Shown: positions 35,258 through 44,959, counted from the first letter of the stretch. The stretch is 64,000 nt of DNA from Candidatus Eisenbergiella merdavium (GCA_019119595.1 DWWS01000074.1:1-64000); one strand, 5' to 3'. Made by a program: numbers and translations. Notes: generated from the sequence alone by a model not told the origin.

Positions 35258-36394
35258 ATGTATCGTCTGATCAGACAGGAAGGAAGAGCGAAGAGGGGAG
35301 AGCTTGTGACCGTGCACGGCACGATCCAGACTCCTGTTTTTATGAATGTGGGAACCGCCGCGGCGATCAAGGGAGCGGTGTCCACGGAGGATCTGGAGCA
35401 GATCAAAACGCAGGTGGAGCTGTCCAACACCTATCACCTCCATGTGCGGCCGGGAGACGAGGTGGTGAAAAAGCTGGGCGGCCTTCATAAATTCATGTCC
35501 TGGAACCGGCCGATCCTCACGGACTCCGGCGGCTTTCAGGTGTTTTCCCTGGCGACGCTGAGAAAAATAAAGGAAGAAGGCGTTTATTTTCATTCCCATG
35601 TGGACGGAAGAAAGATTTTCATGGGGCCGGAGGAGAGCATGCGCATCCAGTCCAATCTGGCGTCCACCATCGCCATGGCCTTCGACGAGTGCGCCCCTGC
35701 AAAGGCGGAACGGGATTATGTGGAAAATTCCGTGGCAAGAACTACAAGATGGCTGGAGCGGTGCAAGAAGGAAATGCAGCGCCTGAACGGTCTGGAGGAT
35801 ACCATCAACAAAAACCAGCTTCTGTTCGGCATCAATCAGGGCGCGGTTTATACGGACATCCGCATCGACCACGCGAAGCGGATCGCGGAAATGGAGCTGG
35901 ACGGCTACGCCATCGGCGGCCTTGCGGTGGGAGAGACTCACGAGGAGATGTATCATGTGCTGGATGAAACGGTGCCCCATCTTCCTGTGGACAGGCCCAC
36001 CTATCTGATGGGTGTGGGAACTCCCGCCAATATTCTGGAGGCGGTGGAGCGCGGCGTGGACTTTTTTGACTGCGTGTATCCCACAAGGAACGGCCGCCAC
36101 GGCCATCTGTATACCAACCACGGGAAGATCAACCTGTTTAACGCGAGATATGAGCTGGATACGCGTCCCATCGAAGAGGGCTGCGGCTGTCCCGCCTGCC
36201 GCAGATACTCCAGAGCCTACATCCGCCATCTGCTGAAGGCGAAGGAGATGCTGGGAATGCGTCTGTGCGTGCTCCATAATCTCTGGTTCTACAATACCAT
36301 GATGGAGGAGATCCGGGACGCCCTGGACGAAGGGCGCTTCGCAGCCTATAAAAAGGAAAAGCTGGATCGCATGAATGGCGGAGAAGAATCATGA
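35258..36394 (+). CDS. tgt: Queuine tRNA-ribosyltransferase
   Basis: A 378-residue TIM-barrel enzyme that exchanges guanine 34 of certain tRNAs for a queuosine precursor. It carries the TDSGGFQVFSL segment (catalytic and base-recognition loop), the FDCVYPTRNGRHG loop with the nucleophilic Asp, and the zinc site CGCPAC with downstream Cys and His. The track frame opens at 35099, but ATG 35258 with GAAAGGGG upstream gives the family start MYRLI. The next gene is yajC, as in many bacteria, but here it has its own promoter and a long leader. Confidence 0.96.
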   Translation: MYRLIRQEGRAKRGELVTVHGTIQTPVFMNVGTAAAIKGAVSTEDLEQIKTQVELSNTYHLHVRPGDEVVKKLGGLHKFMSWNRPILTDSGGFQVFSLATLRKIKEEGVYFHSHVDGRKIFMGPEESMRIQSNLASTIAMAFDECAPAKAERDYVENSVARTTRWLERCKKEMQRLNGLEDTINKNQLLFGINQGAVYTDIRIDHAKRIAEMELDGYAIGGLAVGETHEEMYHVLDETVPHLPVDRPTYLMGVGTPANILEAVERGVDFFDCVYPTRNGRHGHLYTNHGKINLFNARYELDTRPIEEGCGCPACRRYSRAYIRHLLKAKEMLGMRLCVLHNLWFYNTMMEEIRDALDEGRFAAYKKEKLDRMNGGEES

Positions 36395-36437
36395 TTCCGG
36401 ATCAAAATCCAGGATCGACGGGTGAATCGAATGGGGC

Positions 36438-36466
36438 TTGCGCGATTGGCATTTTTTGTGTATGAT
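36438..36466 (+). promoter_or_regulatory. yajC promoter
   Basis: TTGCGC (36438-36443), 17 bases, TATGAT (36461-36466). An alternative, TTGGCA-17-TAGAGA, is shifted seven to eight bases downstream. Confidence 0.55.
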
Positions 36467-36474
36467 TGTAGAGA

Positions 36475-36613
36475 TAGTGTTACAGCGCGAAGCGTAACGG
36501 AATAAGGGATCCCTTAAAAAGGGATTTTCCGGCCGCGGCGGATCGTCCGCGGCGCGGAGCAAAAGAAGCCGGTGCGGGCAGGACCGCACCAGAATTACGC
36601 CGCTCATGGCGGC
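36475..36613 (+). other. Chain of hairpins in the yajC leader
   Basis: The transcript between promoter and ribosome site can form five consecutive local stems: GTTACAGCGC/GCGTAAC near 36478; ATCCCTT-AAA-AAGGGAT followed by TTT (36509-36528, attenuator-like); GCCGCGG/CCGCGGC (36532-36553); GGTGCGG/CCGCACC (36571-36590); GCCGC/GCGGC (36599-36613). No riboswitch class is recognised. It could be a structured regulatory RNA, or a mosaic of small palindromic elements. Confidence 0.5.
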
Positions 36614-36636
36614 AATTTTAGGAGGTTTGGAAAGAA

Positions 36637-36957
36637 ATGGGAATTTTGGCGACTGAAACGGCAGCGGCGGCAGGCACAGGCGGAATGATCGGAATGATTC
36701 TGGTCTATGTGGTCATCTTCGGCGCGTTCTTCTATTTTGTCATGTATCGTCCGCAGAAGAAGGAGCAGAAGAAGATGAACGCCATGCTTTCTTCCCTGGA
36801 GATCGGGGACAGCGTTCTCACCAACAGCGGCTTTTACGGCGTGATCATCGACATCACCGAGGATACGGTCATCGTGGAATTCGGCAATAACAGAAACTGC
36901 CGTATCCCCATGCAGAAGGCGGCGATCGCTCAGGTGGAGAAGCCGGACGGAGAATAA
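36637..36957 (+). CDS. yajC: Preprotein translocase subunit YajC
   Basis: A 106-residue single-pass inner-membrane protein that associates with SecDF and the Sec translocon. One helix at residues 16-35 is followed by the family hallmark YRPQKKEQKK and a small cytoplasmic beta domain (LEIGDSVLTNSGFYGVI). TTAGGAGG lies 11 bases before the ATG. It follows tgt, the common arrangement, but secDF does not follow it here. Confidence 0.94.
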   Translation: MGILATETAAAAGTGGMIGMILVYVVIFGAFFYFVMYRPQKKEQKKMNAMLSSLEIGDSVLTNSGFYGVIIDITEDTVIVEFGNNRNCRIPMQKAAIAQVEKPDGE

Positions 36958-37479
36958 AGCGGAAAGCTATTCGCTGTGGATATACCGAAAAGAGAATTCA
37001 TTACTGCAGGTTATTTCAGCCATATCGAAAGGATATGGCTGATTTTGTTTTCACAGCTTCTTTTTTGTTGAAATTCGATATTCAATAAGATATTATAGAA
37101 GAAATAGTTTCTGCTCATGGGCCAGCCGCAAACACTTGCTGTTTGCGGCGTAAGAACATGATACAGATGTGAGCGGGCTCTTTTTGCGAAGCAAAATCCG
37201 GAATGAGCCCGCGAATGCTCCTGTTCATGGGGCACCCGTGAACAGGAACATACTCATGGAACGGATTTCTGTGAGAGATTCCCCGCGAAGCGCAGGGGAG
37301 GAATGCCGGGCATCGGATGTGAAAACGTCCATCGTCCGGCGTTCCCGTATACAGGAGATCTTTTCCGGCCTGCATAGCCGGCCGGCAGTCCTGTGCGTTC
37401 CTCCGTGTAAAACGTTTCGCATAGCGGAAAAAAAGAAAAGAATGAAAGCGCCGCCTGCGCGGCAGAAAAGGAGCAGAAT
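36958..37479. other. 522-base hairpin-rich spacer before leuB
   Basis: No protein gene is supported. The stretch carries several local palindromes in a row: GCCGCAAACA-CTTGC-TGTTTGCGGC (37125-37149, perfect 10 bp), GCGGGCTC/GAGCCCGC enclosing TTTTGC-GAA-GCAAAA (about 37172-37213), CCTGTTCA/TGAACAGG (about 37220-37247), and a CCCC/GGGG stem near 37279. I looked for the conserved T-box sequence expected before a branched-chain amino acid operon and did not find it. Possible readings are a repeated intergenic element or an unrecognised structured RNA. Confidence 0.55.
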
Positions 37480-38613
37480 ATGAAGCTGAATATCGGATGC
37501 ATTTCCGGCGACGGCATCGGGCCGGAGATCGTAGGAGAAGCGAGAAAGGTGCTTGACGCCGTAGCTGTGAAATATGGACATGAGATTTCTTACAGGGAGA
37601 TTTTGCTTGGCGGAGCGTCCATCGACGCGCACGGCGTTCCGCTGACCCCGGAGGCCGTTGGGGCGGCAAGGGAGAGCGACGCTGTGCTGATGGGCTCCAT
37701 CGGCGGAGACGCGAATACCTCGCCCTGGTATCAGCTTCCGCCGGACCGCCGCCCGGAGGCAGGCCTTCTTGCCATCCGCAAGGAGCTTGGGCTGTTTGCC
37801 AATCTTCGGCCCGCGGTGCTTTATGAGGAGCTTGCGGACGCCTGCCCGCTGAAGAAGGAAACCAGCGAAGCGGGCTTTGACCTGCTGATCATGAGAGAGC
37901 TGACCGGCGGCCTGTATTTCGGAGAAAGAAGGACCACGGTGGAGAACGGCCTGCGCACCGCGGTTGACACCCTGGTTTATAATGAAAACGAGATTCGCCG
38001 GATCGCCGTGAAGGCCTTTGACATCGCGCGTAAGCGCAGGGGAAGGGTGACAAGCGTGGATAAGGCGAACGTGCTGGATTCGTCCCGCCTGTGGAGAGCG
38101 GTGGTGAACGAGGTGGCGAAGGATTACACGGACGTGGAGCTTTCCCACATGCTGGTTGACAACTGCGCCATGCAGCTCGTGAAGGATCCCGCGCAGTTCG
38201 ACGTGATCCTGACCGAGAACATGTTCGGAGACATTCTTTCCGACGAGGCCAGCATGGTCACTGGCTCCATCGGCATGCTGGCGAGCGCCAGCCTGAACGA
38301 TACGAAATTCGGCCTGTATGAGCCGAGCCACGGCAGCGCGCCGGACATCGCGGGAAAGAACATCGCGAATCCCATCGCCACCATCTTAAGCGCGTCCATG
38401 ATGCTGCGTTACAGCTTCGACCTGGACAAAGAGGCGGACGATATCGAGCGGGCGGTGAAGCAGGTATTGAAGGAAGGATACCGGACGTCGGACATCATGC
38501 CGGAGGGAGGCGGAAGTCTTTCCGGTGAAGGCACATCCGAAACGGCCGCGGCGGCTTCTGTTAAAAAATGCACCTGCAGCGAGATGGGAAGCCTGATCGC
38601 GCAGAGGATCTGA
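37480..38613 (+). CDS. leuB: 3-isopropylmalate dehydrogenase
   Basis: Cytoplasmic NAD-dependent enzyme of leucine synthesis, 377 residues. It shows GDGIGPEIV at residues 8-16, the substrate loop [12 protein letters not shown], the [12 protein letters not shown] segment and the NAD site GSAPDIAGK. It is about 20 residues longer than usual because of a Gly/Ser/Ala-rich C-terminal insert that precedes a [10 protein letters not shown] end. AAGGAG precedes the ATG. It is followed by ilvD and ilvB on the same strand (gaps 53 and 10 bases). leuA and leuCD are not in the window, so the leucine genes are split. Confidence 0.94.
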   Translation: MKLNIGCISGDGIGPEIVGEARKVLDAVAVKYGHEISYREILLGGASIDAHGVPLTPEAVGAARESDAVLMGSIGGDANTSPWYQLPPDRRPEAGLLAIRKELGLFANLRPAVLYEELADACPLKKETSEAGFDLLIMRELTGGLYFGERRTTVENGLRTAVDTLVYNENEIRRIAVKAFDIARKRRGRVTSVDKANVLDSSRLWRAVVNEVAKDYTDVELSHMLVDNCAMQLVKDPAQFDVILTENMFGDILSDEASMVTGSIGMLASASLNDTKFGLYEPSHGSAPDIAGKNIANPIATILSASMMLRYSFDLDKEADDIERAVKQVLKEGYRTSDIMPEGGGSLSGEGTSETAAAASVKKCTCSEMGSLIAQRI

Positions 38614-38666
38614 ACCGGTGCAGGGAACCGTTTTGAATAAAGAAATCAGAAAGGAAGTAAGAGGCA

Positions 38667-40331
38667 ATGAGAAGTGATTCAGTGAAAACAGGAGTACAGC
38701 AGGCGCCCCACAGAAGCCTGTTCAACGCCCTCGGAATCACCGAGGAGGAGAGAAAAAGACCTCTGATCGGAATCGTGAGCTCCTATAATGAGATCGTTCC
38801 GGGACATATGAATCTGGATAAGATCGTGGAGGCCGTAAAGCTCGGCGTGGCGATGGCAGGCGGAACGCCCGTTGTGTTCCCGGCGATCGCGGTCTGCGAC
38901 GGCATCGCGATGGGACATATCGGCATGAAATATTCCCTGGTGACCAGGGATCTGATCTGCGACAGCACGGAATGTATGGCGACGGCGCACGGCTTCGACG
39001 GCCTGGTGATGGTGCCAAACTGTGACAAAAACGTGCCCGGCCTTCTGATGGCGGCGGCAAGGGTGAACATCCCGACGATCTTCGTCTCCGGCGGTCCCAT
39101 GCTCGCCGGTCATGTATGCGGCCACAAGACCAGCCTTTCCTCCATGTTTGAGGCGGTGGGAAGCGTTGCGGCCGGAACCATGACCATGGAAGAGCTTCAG
39201 GAATATGAAGAAAAGGCCTGCCCCACCTGCGGCTCCTGCTCCGGCATGTATACGGCCAATTCCATGAACTGCCTGACGGAGGCGCTGGGCATGGGCCTGA
39301 AGGGCAACGGAACCATTCCCGCAGTTTATTCCGAGAGGATCCGCCTTGCCAAACACGCGGGCATGAAGATCATGGAGCTGGTGGAAAAGGATATCCGCCC
39401 CAGGGACATCATGACGGAAAAGGCCTTCTTAAACGCCCTCACCATGGATATGGCGCTCGGCTGCTCCACCAATTCCATGCTGCATCTTCCCGCAATCGCT
39501 CATGAAGCGGGCGTGGAGCTGAACATGGAGATCGCAAACGAGCTTTCCGCAAAAACGCCGAACCTCTGCCATCTGGCTCCGGCAGGCCCCACCTATATAG
39601 AGGATCTGAACGAGGCGGGCGGCGTATACGCGGTCATGAACGAGCTGAACAAGAAGGGCCTGCTTTATACCGATCTGATCACCGTAACGGGAAAGACGGT
39701 GGCGGAGAACATCGCGGGCTGCGTGAACAAGAATCCTGAGGTGATCCGGCCCATTGAAAATCCCTATTCCGAAACGGGCGGCATCGCGGTGCTGAAGGGA
39801 AATCTGGCTCCGGAAACGGCCGTGGTCAAGCGTTCCGCGGTTGCGCCTGAGATGATGGTGCATGAGGGACCGGCAAGGGTGTTTGACTGTGAGGAGGATG
39901 CCATCGCCGCCATCAAGGGAGGAAAGATCGTTCCCGGCGACGTGGTGGTGATCCGCTACGAGGGGCCGAAGGGAGGCCCGGGCATGAGAGAGATGCTCAA
40001 TCCCACCTCCGCCATCGCGGGAATGGGAATGGGCTCCACCGTCGCACTGATCACGGACGGACGCTTCAGCGGCGCCTCCAGAGGAGCATCCATCGGCCAT
40101 GTGTGCCCTGAAGCGGCGCAGGGAGGCCCCATCGCCCTGATTGAGGAGGGCGATATCATCAGCATCAACATCCCCGAGAACCGTCTGGACGTGAAGGTAT
40201 CTGAGGAGGAGATGCAGGCAAGAAGAGAAAAATGGCAGCCCAGGCAGCCCCGCGTGACCACCGGATATCTGGCCAGATATGAAAAGATGGTGACCAGCGC
40301 GAACAGAGGAGCTGTTCTGGAGATCAAATAG
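38667..40331 (+). CDS. ilvD: Dihydroxy-acid dehydratase
   Basis: Iron-sulfur dehydratase common to isoleucine and valine synthesis, 554 residues. Cluster and active-site regions are visible: [10 protein letters not shown] near residue 71, [14 protein letters not shown] near 118, and [18 protein letters not shown] near 190; GRFSGASRG lies near the C terminus. Length and start (AGGAAGTAAGAGG before ATG) are normal. It is the middle gene of leuB-ilvD-ilvB. Confidence 0.96.
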   Translation: MRSDSVKTGVQQAPHRSLFNALGITEEERKRPLIGIVSSYNEIVPGHMNLDKIVEAVKLGVAMAGGTPVVFPAIAVCDGIAMGHIGMKYSLVTRDLICDSTECMATAHGFDGLVMVPNCDKNVPGLLMAAARVNIPTIFVSGGPMLAGHVCGHKTSLSSMFEAVGSVAAGTMTMEELQEYEEKACPTCGSCSGMYTANSMNCLTEALGMGLKGNGTIPAVYSERIRLAKHAGMKIMELVEKDIRPRDIMTEKAFLNALTMDMALGCSTNSMLHLPAIAHEAGVELNMEIANELSAKTPNLCHLAPAGPTYIEDLNEAGGVYAVMNELNKKGLLYTDLITVTGKTVAENIAGCVNKNPEVIRPIENPYSETGGIAVLKGNLAPETAVVKRSAVAPEMMVHEGPARVFDCEEDAIAAIKGGKIVPGDVVVIRYEGPKGGPGMREMLNPTSAIAGMGMGSTVALITDGRFSGASRGASIGHVCPEAAQGGPIALIEEGDIISINIPENRLDVKVSEEEMQARREKWQPRQPRVTTGYLARYEKMVTSANRGAVLEIK

Positions 40332-40341
40332 AAAGGCGCTG

Positions 40342-42036
40342 ATGTACATGCAGCTTACAGGAGCTGAAATCATAGTGGAATGTCTGAAGGAGCAGGGGGT
40401 GGATACCGTATTCGGCTATCCGGGCGGCACGATCCTGAACGTGTACGACGCGCTCTATCAGCATCAGAACGAGATATTCCATGTGCTGACCTCTCACGAG
40501 CAGGGGGCGGCGCATGCGGCGGACGGCTATGCGAGGGCCACGGGAAAGGTTGGCGTCTGCATGGCAACCAGCGGCCCCGGTGCCACCAACCTGGTCACCG
40601 GGATCGCCACCGCATATATGGATTCCATCCCCATTGTGGCGATCACGGCCAACGTGAACCTGCCTTCCCTCGGAAAGGACTCCTTCCAGGAGGTGGACAT
40701 CGCGGGCGTGACCATGCCCATTACCAAGCACGGCTATATCGTAAAGGATGTCAGCATCCTTGCGGATACCATAAGGAAGGCGTTTCAGATCGCAACCTCA
40801 GACCGGCCAGGTCCGGTGCTGGTGGATGTAACCAAGGACGTGACGGCTGCGGTGTGCGAGTACACCCCCGTGAAGCCGGAGCCGCCGAAGCATGCAAACC
40901 GTTTTGCGCAGGAGGAGCTGGAACAGGCGCTTTCTCTCCTTTCCGGCGCGAAGAAGCCCTTCCTGCTGGTGGGAGGCGGAGCGGTGCTTTCCGGCGCGGC
41001 GGAGCAGGTGCGTTCCTTTGCCCGGCTTCTGGATGCCCCGGTCTGCGATACTTTGATGGGAAAGGGTGCCTTTGACGGGAACGATCCCCGCTATACCGGT
41101 ATGATCGGCATGCACGGCACCAAAGCCTCCAACCTTGGCGTGAGCGGCTGCGATCTGCTGGTAGCGCTGGGAGCCCGTTTCTCCGATCGGGTGGTCAGCA
41201 ATGTGAAGACCTTTGCACCTAATGCCCGCATCCTGCACATCGACATCGACGCGGCGGAGATCAACAAAAATGTCCGCGCGGACGTTTCTCTGGTGGGAGA
41301 TTTAAAGGACGTGCTGGAAATTCTGCTCACCAGACTGCCGCAGCAGTCACATCCGGAATGGATGGCGCATATCATGGAGCTGAAGGAAAAATATCCTCTG
41401 ACCTACGATCCGGACGGCCTGAGCTGCCCTTATGTCATTCAGGAGCTGGAGCGGCTGACCGCCGGAAAGGCCGTCGTCACCACGGACGTGGGACAGCATC
41501 AGATGTGGACGGCCCAGTATTATCATTTTATCAGCCCCAGAACTTTTCTGTCGTCCGGAGGGCTGGGCACGATGGGCTACGGCCTTGGTGCCTGCATCGG
41601 CGCGAAGATGGGGCAGCCGGATAAGATCTGCGTGAACATTGCGGGAGACGGATGCTTTCGCATGAACATGAACGAGCTGGCGACCGCCAGCCGGTATCAG
41701 ATACCGATCATCCAGATCGTGATCAACAATCACGTGCTGGGTATGGTGCGCCAGTGGCAGACGCTTTTTTACGGGCACAGATATTCCCAGACCGTGCTTT
41801 CGGATAAGGTGGACTTCTGCAAGGTGGCGGAGGGGCTGGGCTGTAAGGCCATCCGCGTGACCAGAAAGGAAGAGGTCGCGCCTGCCATTGAAGCGGCCAT
41901 CGCGGAGGGAGGCCCCGTGCTCATCGAGTGCGTGATCCCGGAGGACGATAAGGTATTTCCGATGGTTTCACCGGGCGGCTCCATCAGCGAAGCCTTCGAT
42001 GCGGCTGATCTGAAAAAGAAGGGCCAGGAGACCTGA
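40342..42036 (+). CDS. ilvB: Acetolactate synthase, large (catalytic) subunit
   Basis: Thiamine-diphosphate enzyme making acetolactate or acetohydroxybutyrate, 564 residues. The N-terminal YPGGTILNVYDALY and the catalytic Glu in HEQGAAHAADGYAR are followed by the FAD-binding middle, and the ThDP/Mg motif starts at GDGCFRMN and ends in VINN. It therefore looks like a biosynthetic AHAS. A regulatory small subunit (ilvN) is not adjacent, although biosynthetic AHAS normally has one; it may be elsewhere. The start could also be the second ATG six bases on. A GAAA-tetraloop terminator follows. Confidence 0.93.
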   Translation: MYMQLTGAEIIVECLKEQGVDTVFGYPGGTILNVYDALYQHQNEIFHVLTSHEQGAAHAADGYARATGKVGVCMATSGPGATNLVTGIATAYMDSIPIVAITANVNLPSLGKDSFQEVDIAGVTMPITKHGYIVKDVSILADTIRKAFQIATSDRPGPVLVDVTKDVTAAVCEYTPVKPEPPKHANRFAQEELEQALSLLSGAKKPFLLVGGGAVLSGAAEQVRSFARLLDAPVCDTLMGKGAFDGNDPRYTGMIGMHGTKASNLGVSGCDLLVALGARFSDRVVSNVKTFAPNARILHIDIDAAEINKNVRADVSLVGDLKDVLEILLTRLPQQSHPEWMAHIMELKEKYPLTYDPDGLSCPYVIQELERLTAGKAVVTTDVGQHQMWTAQYYHFISPRTFLSSGGLGTMGYGLGACIGAKMGQPDKICVNIAGDGCFRMNMNELATASRYQIPIIQIVINNHVLGMVRQWQTLFYGHRYSQTVLSDKVDFCKVAEGLGCKAIRVTRKEEVAPAIEAAIAEGGPVLIECVIPEDDKVFPMVSPGGSISEAFDAADLKKKGQET

Positions 42037-42089
42037 CGGACAGCAGAAAAGCCCTGGCAGACAGAATGATTTTTACCCGGAAACGGCGG

Positions 42090-42116
42090 AGGGGGAAGCG
42101 AAAGCTTCCTCCTTTT
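42090..42116 (+). terminator. Terminator of the leuB-ilvDB operon
   Basis: A 10-bp stem (one G-U) GGGGGAAGC/GCTTCCTCC closed by a GAAA tetraloop and followed by TTTT. Confidence 0.85.
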
Positions 42117-42179
42117 GGCAGACACTGCTTCCGGACGGGGCAGAACAGGTGAAAATAATTTATCTATTTAATGAAGTAG

Positions 42180-42208
42180 TTGACTAAAGTGATAAAAATA
42201 TGTAAAAT
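42180..42208 (+). promoter_or_regulatory. serCA promoter
   Basis: TTGACT (42180-42185), 17 bases, TAAAAT (42203-42208), about 70 bases before serC in an AT-rich spacer. Confidence 0.7.
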
Positions 42209-42277
42209 AGGCTTCATAGTTTTGCACATCTATATGGATCAGGCTGCAGACACAGCGGCGTGAGGAGGAGGTCAAAA

Positions 42278-43360
42278 GTGGCGAGAGTATATAATTTTTC
42301 CGCAGGCCCGGCGGTCCTGCCGGAGCAGGTTTTAAGGGAAGCGGCTGCTGAAATGCTGGATTACAGAGGAAGCGGCATGTCCGTGATGGAAATGAGCCAC
42401 CGCTCCAAAACCTACCAGGGGATCCTGGATGAGGCGGAAGCGGATCTGCGCGGACTGATCGGGATTCCGGACAATTACCGGGTGCTTTTCCTGCAGGGAG
42501 GCGCGAGCCAGCAGTTCGCGATGATCCCCATGAACCTGATGAAAAACCGGGTTGCGGATTATATCGTGACCGGACAGTGGGCGAAAAAGGCCTGGCAGGA
42601 GGCGGCCAAATACGGAACGGCCAACAAGATCGCCTCCTCCGAGGATCAGACCTATTCCTACATACCGGACTGCTCCGACCTTCCCGTTTCCGAGAATGCG
42701 GACTATGTCTATATCTGTGAAAACAATACCATTTACGGAACCAAATTTAAAACCCTTCCCAATACGAAGGGAAAGCCTTTGGTTGCGGATGTGTCCTCCT
42801 GCTTCCTTTCCGAGCCGGTGGACATCACGAAATACGCGCTGATGTACGGCGGCGTTCAGAAGAACATCGGCCCCGCGGGCGTGGTGATCGTCATCATCAG
42901 AGAGGATCTGATCACAGAGGATGTGCTCCCCGGCACGCCCACCATGCTTCAGTACAAGATCCATGCGGACGCAGGCTCCCTTTATAACACGCCTCCCGCC
43001 TACGGCATCTATATCTGCGGCAAGGTCTTCAAGTGGCTGAAAGACCTCGGCGGCCTTTCGGCGATTCAGAAGATGAATGAGGAAAAAGCGGCTGTTCTCT
43101 ACGACTTCCTGGATGAAAGCAGCCTGTTTAAGGGAACCGTGCGCAGACAGGACCGCTCCCTGATGAACGTTCCCTTCATCACCGGAAGCGACGAGCTGGA
43201 CGCGAAATTCGTGATGGAAGCGAAGGAACACGGCCTGGAAAACCTGAAGGGCCACAGGAGCGTGGGCGGCATGCGTGCAAGCATCTATAACGCCATGCCC
43301 ATGGAGGGCGTCCGCAGCCTGGTGGAATTCATGAAAAAATTTGAAATGGAGAATAAATGA
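42278..43360 (+). CDS. serC: Phosphoserine aminotransferase
   Basis: PLP-dependent class V aminotransferase of serine synthesis, 360 residues. It begins VYNFSAGPAVLP, the family start, and has the MSHRSKTYQ segment, the phosphate-cup region GGASQQF and the PLP Lys in YGGVQKNIGPAG. I start at GTG 42278 with GGAGGAGG upstream, not at the GTG 18 bases earlier. serA follows after one base, so the two are an operon. Confidence 0.95.
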   Translation: MARVYNFSAGPAVLPEQVLREAAAEMLDYRGSGMSVMEMSHRSKTYQGILDEAEADLRGLIGIPDNYRVLFLQGGASQQFAMIPMNLMKNRVADYIVTGQWAKKAWQEAAKYGTANKIASSEDQTYSYIPDCSDLPVSENADYVYICENNTIYGTKFKTLPNTKGKPLVADVSSCFLSEPVDITKYALMYGGVQKNIGPAGVVIVIIREDLITEDVLPGTPTMLQYKIHADAGSLYNTPPAYGIYICGKVFKWLKDLGGLSAIQKMNEEKAAVLYDFLDESSLFKGTVRRQDRSLMNVPFITGSDELDAKFVMEAKEHGLENLKGHRSVGGMRASIYNAMPMEGVRSLVEFMKKFEMENK

Positions 43361-43361
43361 T

Positions 43362-44525
43362 ATGTTTCAATATTACTGCCTGAATCCCATCTCGAAGGTG
43401 GGGCTGGAGGGCTTTACGGAGAGCTATACAAACACGCAGCAGCTTGAGGAGGCGGACGGCATCCTTGTCCGCAGCGCCTCCATGCATGAGATGGAGCTGC
43501 CGGAAAACCTGCTTGCGGTGGCCAGAGCAGGGGCGGGCGTGAACAATATCCCGCTGGATAAATGCGCGGAAAAGGGAATCGTCGTATTCAACACGCCCGG
43601 CGCGAATGCCAACGGCGTGAAGGAGATCGTCATCGCGGGCATGCTGCTGGCCTCCCGCGATATCGTGGACGGCATCAACTGGGTGCGGGAAAACAGCGCT
43701 GACGCGAACGTGGGAAAAGCGGCAGAGAAGGTAAAGAAAAATTTTGCCGGAACCGAGATACAGGGAAAGAAGCTCGGCATCATTGGTCTGGGAGCCATCG
43801 GTGTGAAGGTGGCGAATACGGCCAGGCATCTTGGCATGGAGGTCTATGGCTATGATCCCTATGTTTCCGTGGACGCGGCCTGGAATCTGAGCCGGGATGT
43901 GAAGCACGTGATCGACGTGAATGAGATTTATGAGAAATGCGATTTCATCACGATCCATGTTCCCCTAATGGACAGCACGAAGGGAATGATCAATGAAGAA
44001 GCCATCGCAAAGATGAAAGACGGCGTGATCCTTCTGAACTTTGCCCGCGACCTTCTGGTGGATGAAAAGGCGGTGCTGAACGCCATCGAAAGCGGAAAGG
44101 TGCGCCGGTACGTTTCCGATTTTCCAAACCCCGTGACCGCGGGAAGGAAGGGCTGCATCGTGATCCCTCATCTGGGTGCCTCCACGGAGGAATCCGAGGA
44201 CAACTGCGCGGTGATGGCCGTAAAGGAGCTGATGGATTACCTGGAAAACGGCAACATCAAAAACAGTGTAAACTATCCCTCCTGCGATATGGGCGTCTGC
44301 ACGCAGGCCGGACGCATCAGCGTTTTCCATAAAAACGTGGCGAACATGATCACCCGTTTCGCGGCGGTCTTCGGCGAGAAGGGCATCAACATTTCCGACA
44401 TGATCAACAAGTCCAGAGGCGAAGTCGCCTATACCATGTTCGACGTGGAGGAACAGGCCTCCGAGGAGATCATTTCCATGCTGCGCGCCATCCCCGGCGT
44501 ATTCCGTGTGCGCGTGGTGAAATAG
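43362..44525 (+). CDS. serA: D-3-phosphoglycerate dehydrogenase
   Basis: NAD-dependent first enzyme of serine synthesis, 387 residues. NAD motif GLGAIGVKVAN lies near residue 146, a catalytic Arg in LNFARDLLVDE near residue 230, and the His near 280 in PHLGASTEES. A C-terminal ACT-like domain (residues 315-387, EKGINISDMINKSRG) probably gives serine feedback. ATG 43362 is used instead of the track's upstream in-frame start, because serC ends just before. The gene ends at a U-rich terminator. Confidence 0.94.
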   Translation: MFQYYCLNPISKVGLEGFTESYTNTQQLEEADGILVRSASMHEMELPENLLAVARAGAGVNNIPLDKCAEKGIVVFNTPGANANGVKEIVIAGMLLASRDIVDGINWVRENSADANVGKAAEKVKKNFAGTEIQGKKLGIIGLGAIGVKVANTARHLGMEVYGYDPYVSVDAAWNLSRDVKHVIDVNEIYEKCDFITIHVPLMDSTKGMINEEAIAKMKDGVILLNFARDLLVDEKAVLNAIESGKVRRYVSDFPNPVTAGRKGCIVIPHLGASTEESEDNCAVMAVKELMDYLENGNIKNSVNYPSCDMGVCTQAGRISVFHKNVANMITRFAAVFGEKGINISDMINKSRGEVAYTMFDVEEQASEEIISMLRAIPGVFRVRVVK

Positions 44526-44543
44526 TTTTGAAATGTTTGATTT

Positions 44544-44591
44544 CCGGGAGTTGGAACTGTTTGGACAGCGGTTCCGATTCCCGGATTTTTT
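44544..44591 (+). terminator. serCA terminator
   Basis: CCGGGA/TCCCGG outer stem and GGAAC/GTTCC inner stem followed by ATTTTTT. Confidence 0.8.
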
Positions 44592-44598
44592 GTACGCA

Positions 44599-44627
44599 TT
44601 GACTTGATAGCATAAAATAGATATAAT
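44599..44627 (+). promoter_or_regulatory. Promoter of the toxin-antitoxin pair
   Basis: TTGACT (44599-44604), 17 bases, TATAAT (44622-44627). Near-consensus and directly upstream of the antitoxin gene. Confidence 0.8.
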
Positions 44628-44671
44628 ATGGACAGAATATTGCTATATACATTCGCGAAGGAGGTATGTTT

Positions 44672-44959
44672 ATGAATATCCGTCCATCCGCGGCAATCCG
44701 CCAGAACTACAATGAGATTGCCGATATGTGCAGAAAGACCGCAGAACCGGTTTTCCTTACCAAGAACGGAGAAGGTGATCTGGTCGTTATGGACATCGAA
44801 ACCTATAACCGCAGAGAGAAGATGCTGAAGCTCCGTGAAGAGTTGCTTGCTGTGGAGGAGGACAGAATGAGGGGGAGCAAAGGCTTCTCTGTTGATGAAG
44901 TCGCTGCGATGATGCGTAGTGCGATCAAGGGGGCGGCAGGCTATGAAACAGCAGAATAA
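44672..44959 (+). CDS. Type II antitoxin, Phd/YefM-like
   Basis: A 95-residue antitoxin. The N terminus (NIRPSAAIRQNYNEIADMC, then EPVFLTKNGEGDLVVMDIETY) is the Phd/YefM DNA-binding fold, and the helical C terminus should wrap the toxin. ATG 44672 is chosen because GAAGGAGG lies seven bases upstream; the track start is two codons earlier. The next gene overlaps it by 17 bases. Antitoxin with toxin normally represses its own promoter. The pair interrupts what is often a serC-serA-DUF1015 run. Confidence 0.87.
   Translation: MNIRPSAAIRQNYNEIADMCRKTAEPVFLTKNGEGDLVVMDIETYNRREKMLKLREELLAVEEDRMRGSKGFSVDEVAAMMRSAIKGAAGYETAE

Noticed and set aside
36958-37479. T-box leader in front of leuB
   Set aside because: The hairpin density suggested one, but the conserved T-box core and the specifier-type stem layout were not found.
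37169-37483. 104-residue plus-strand frame in the leuB leader
   Set aside because: No ribosome site, and its codons run through several palindromes. It has no family pattern.
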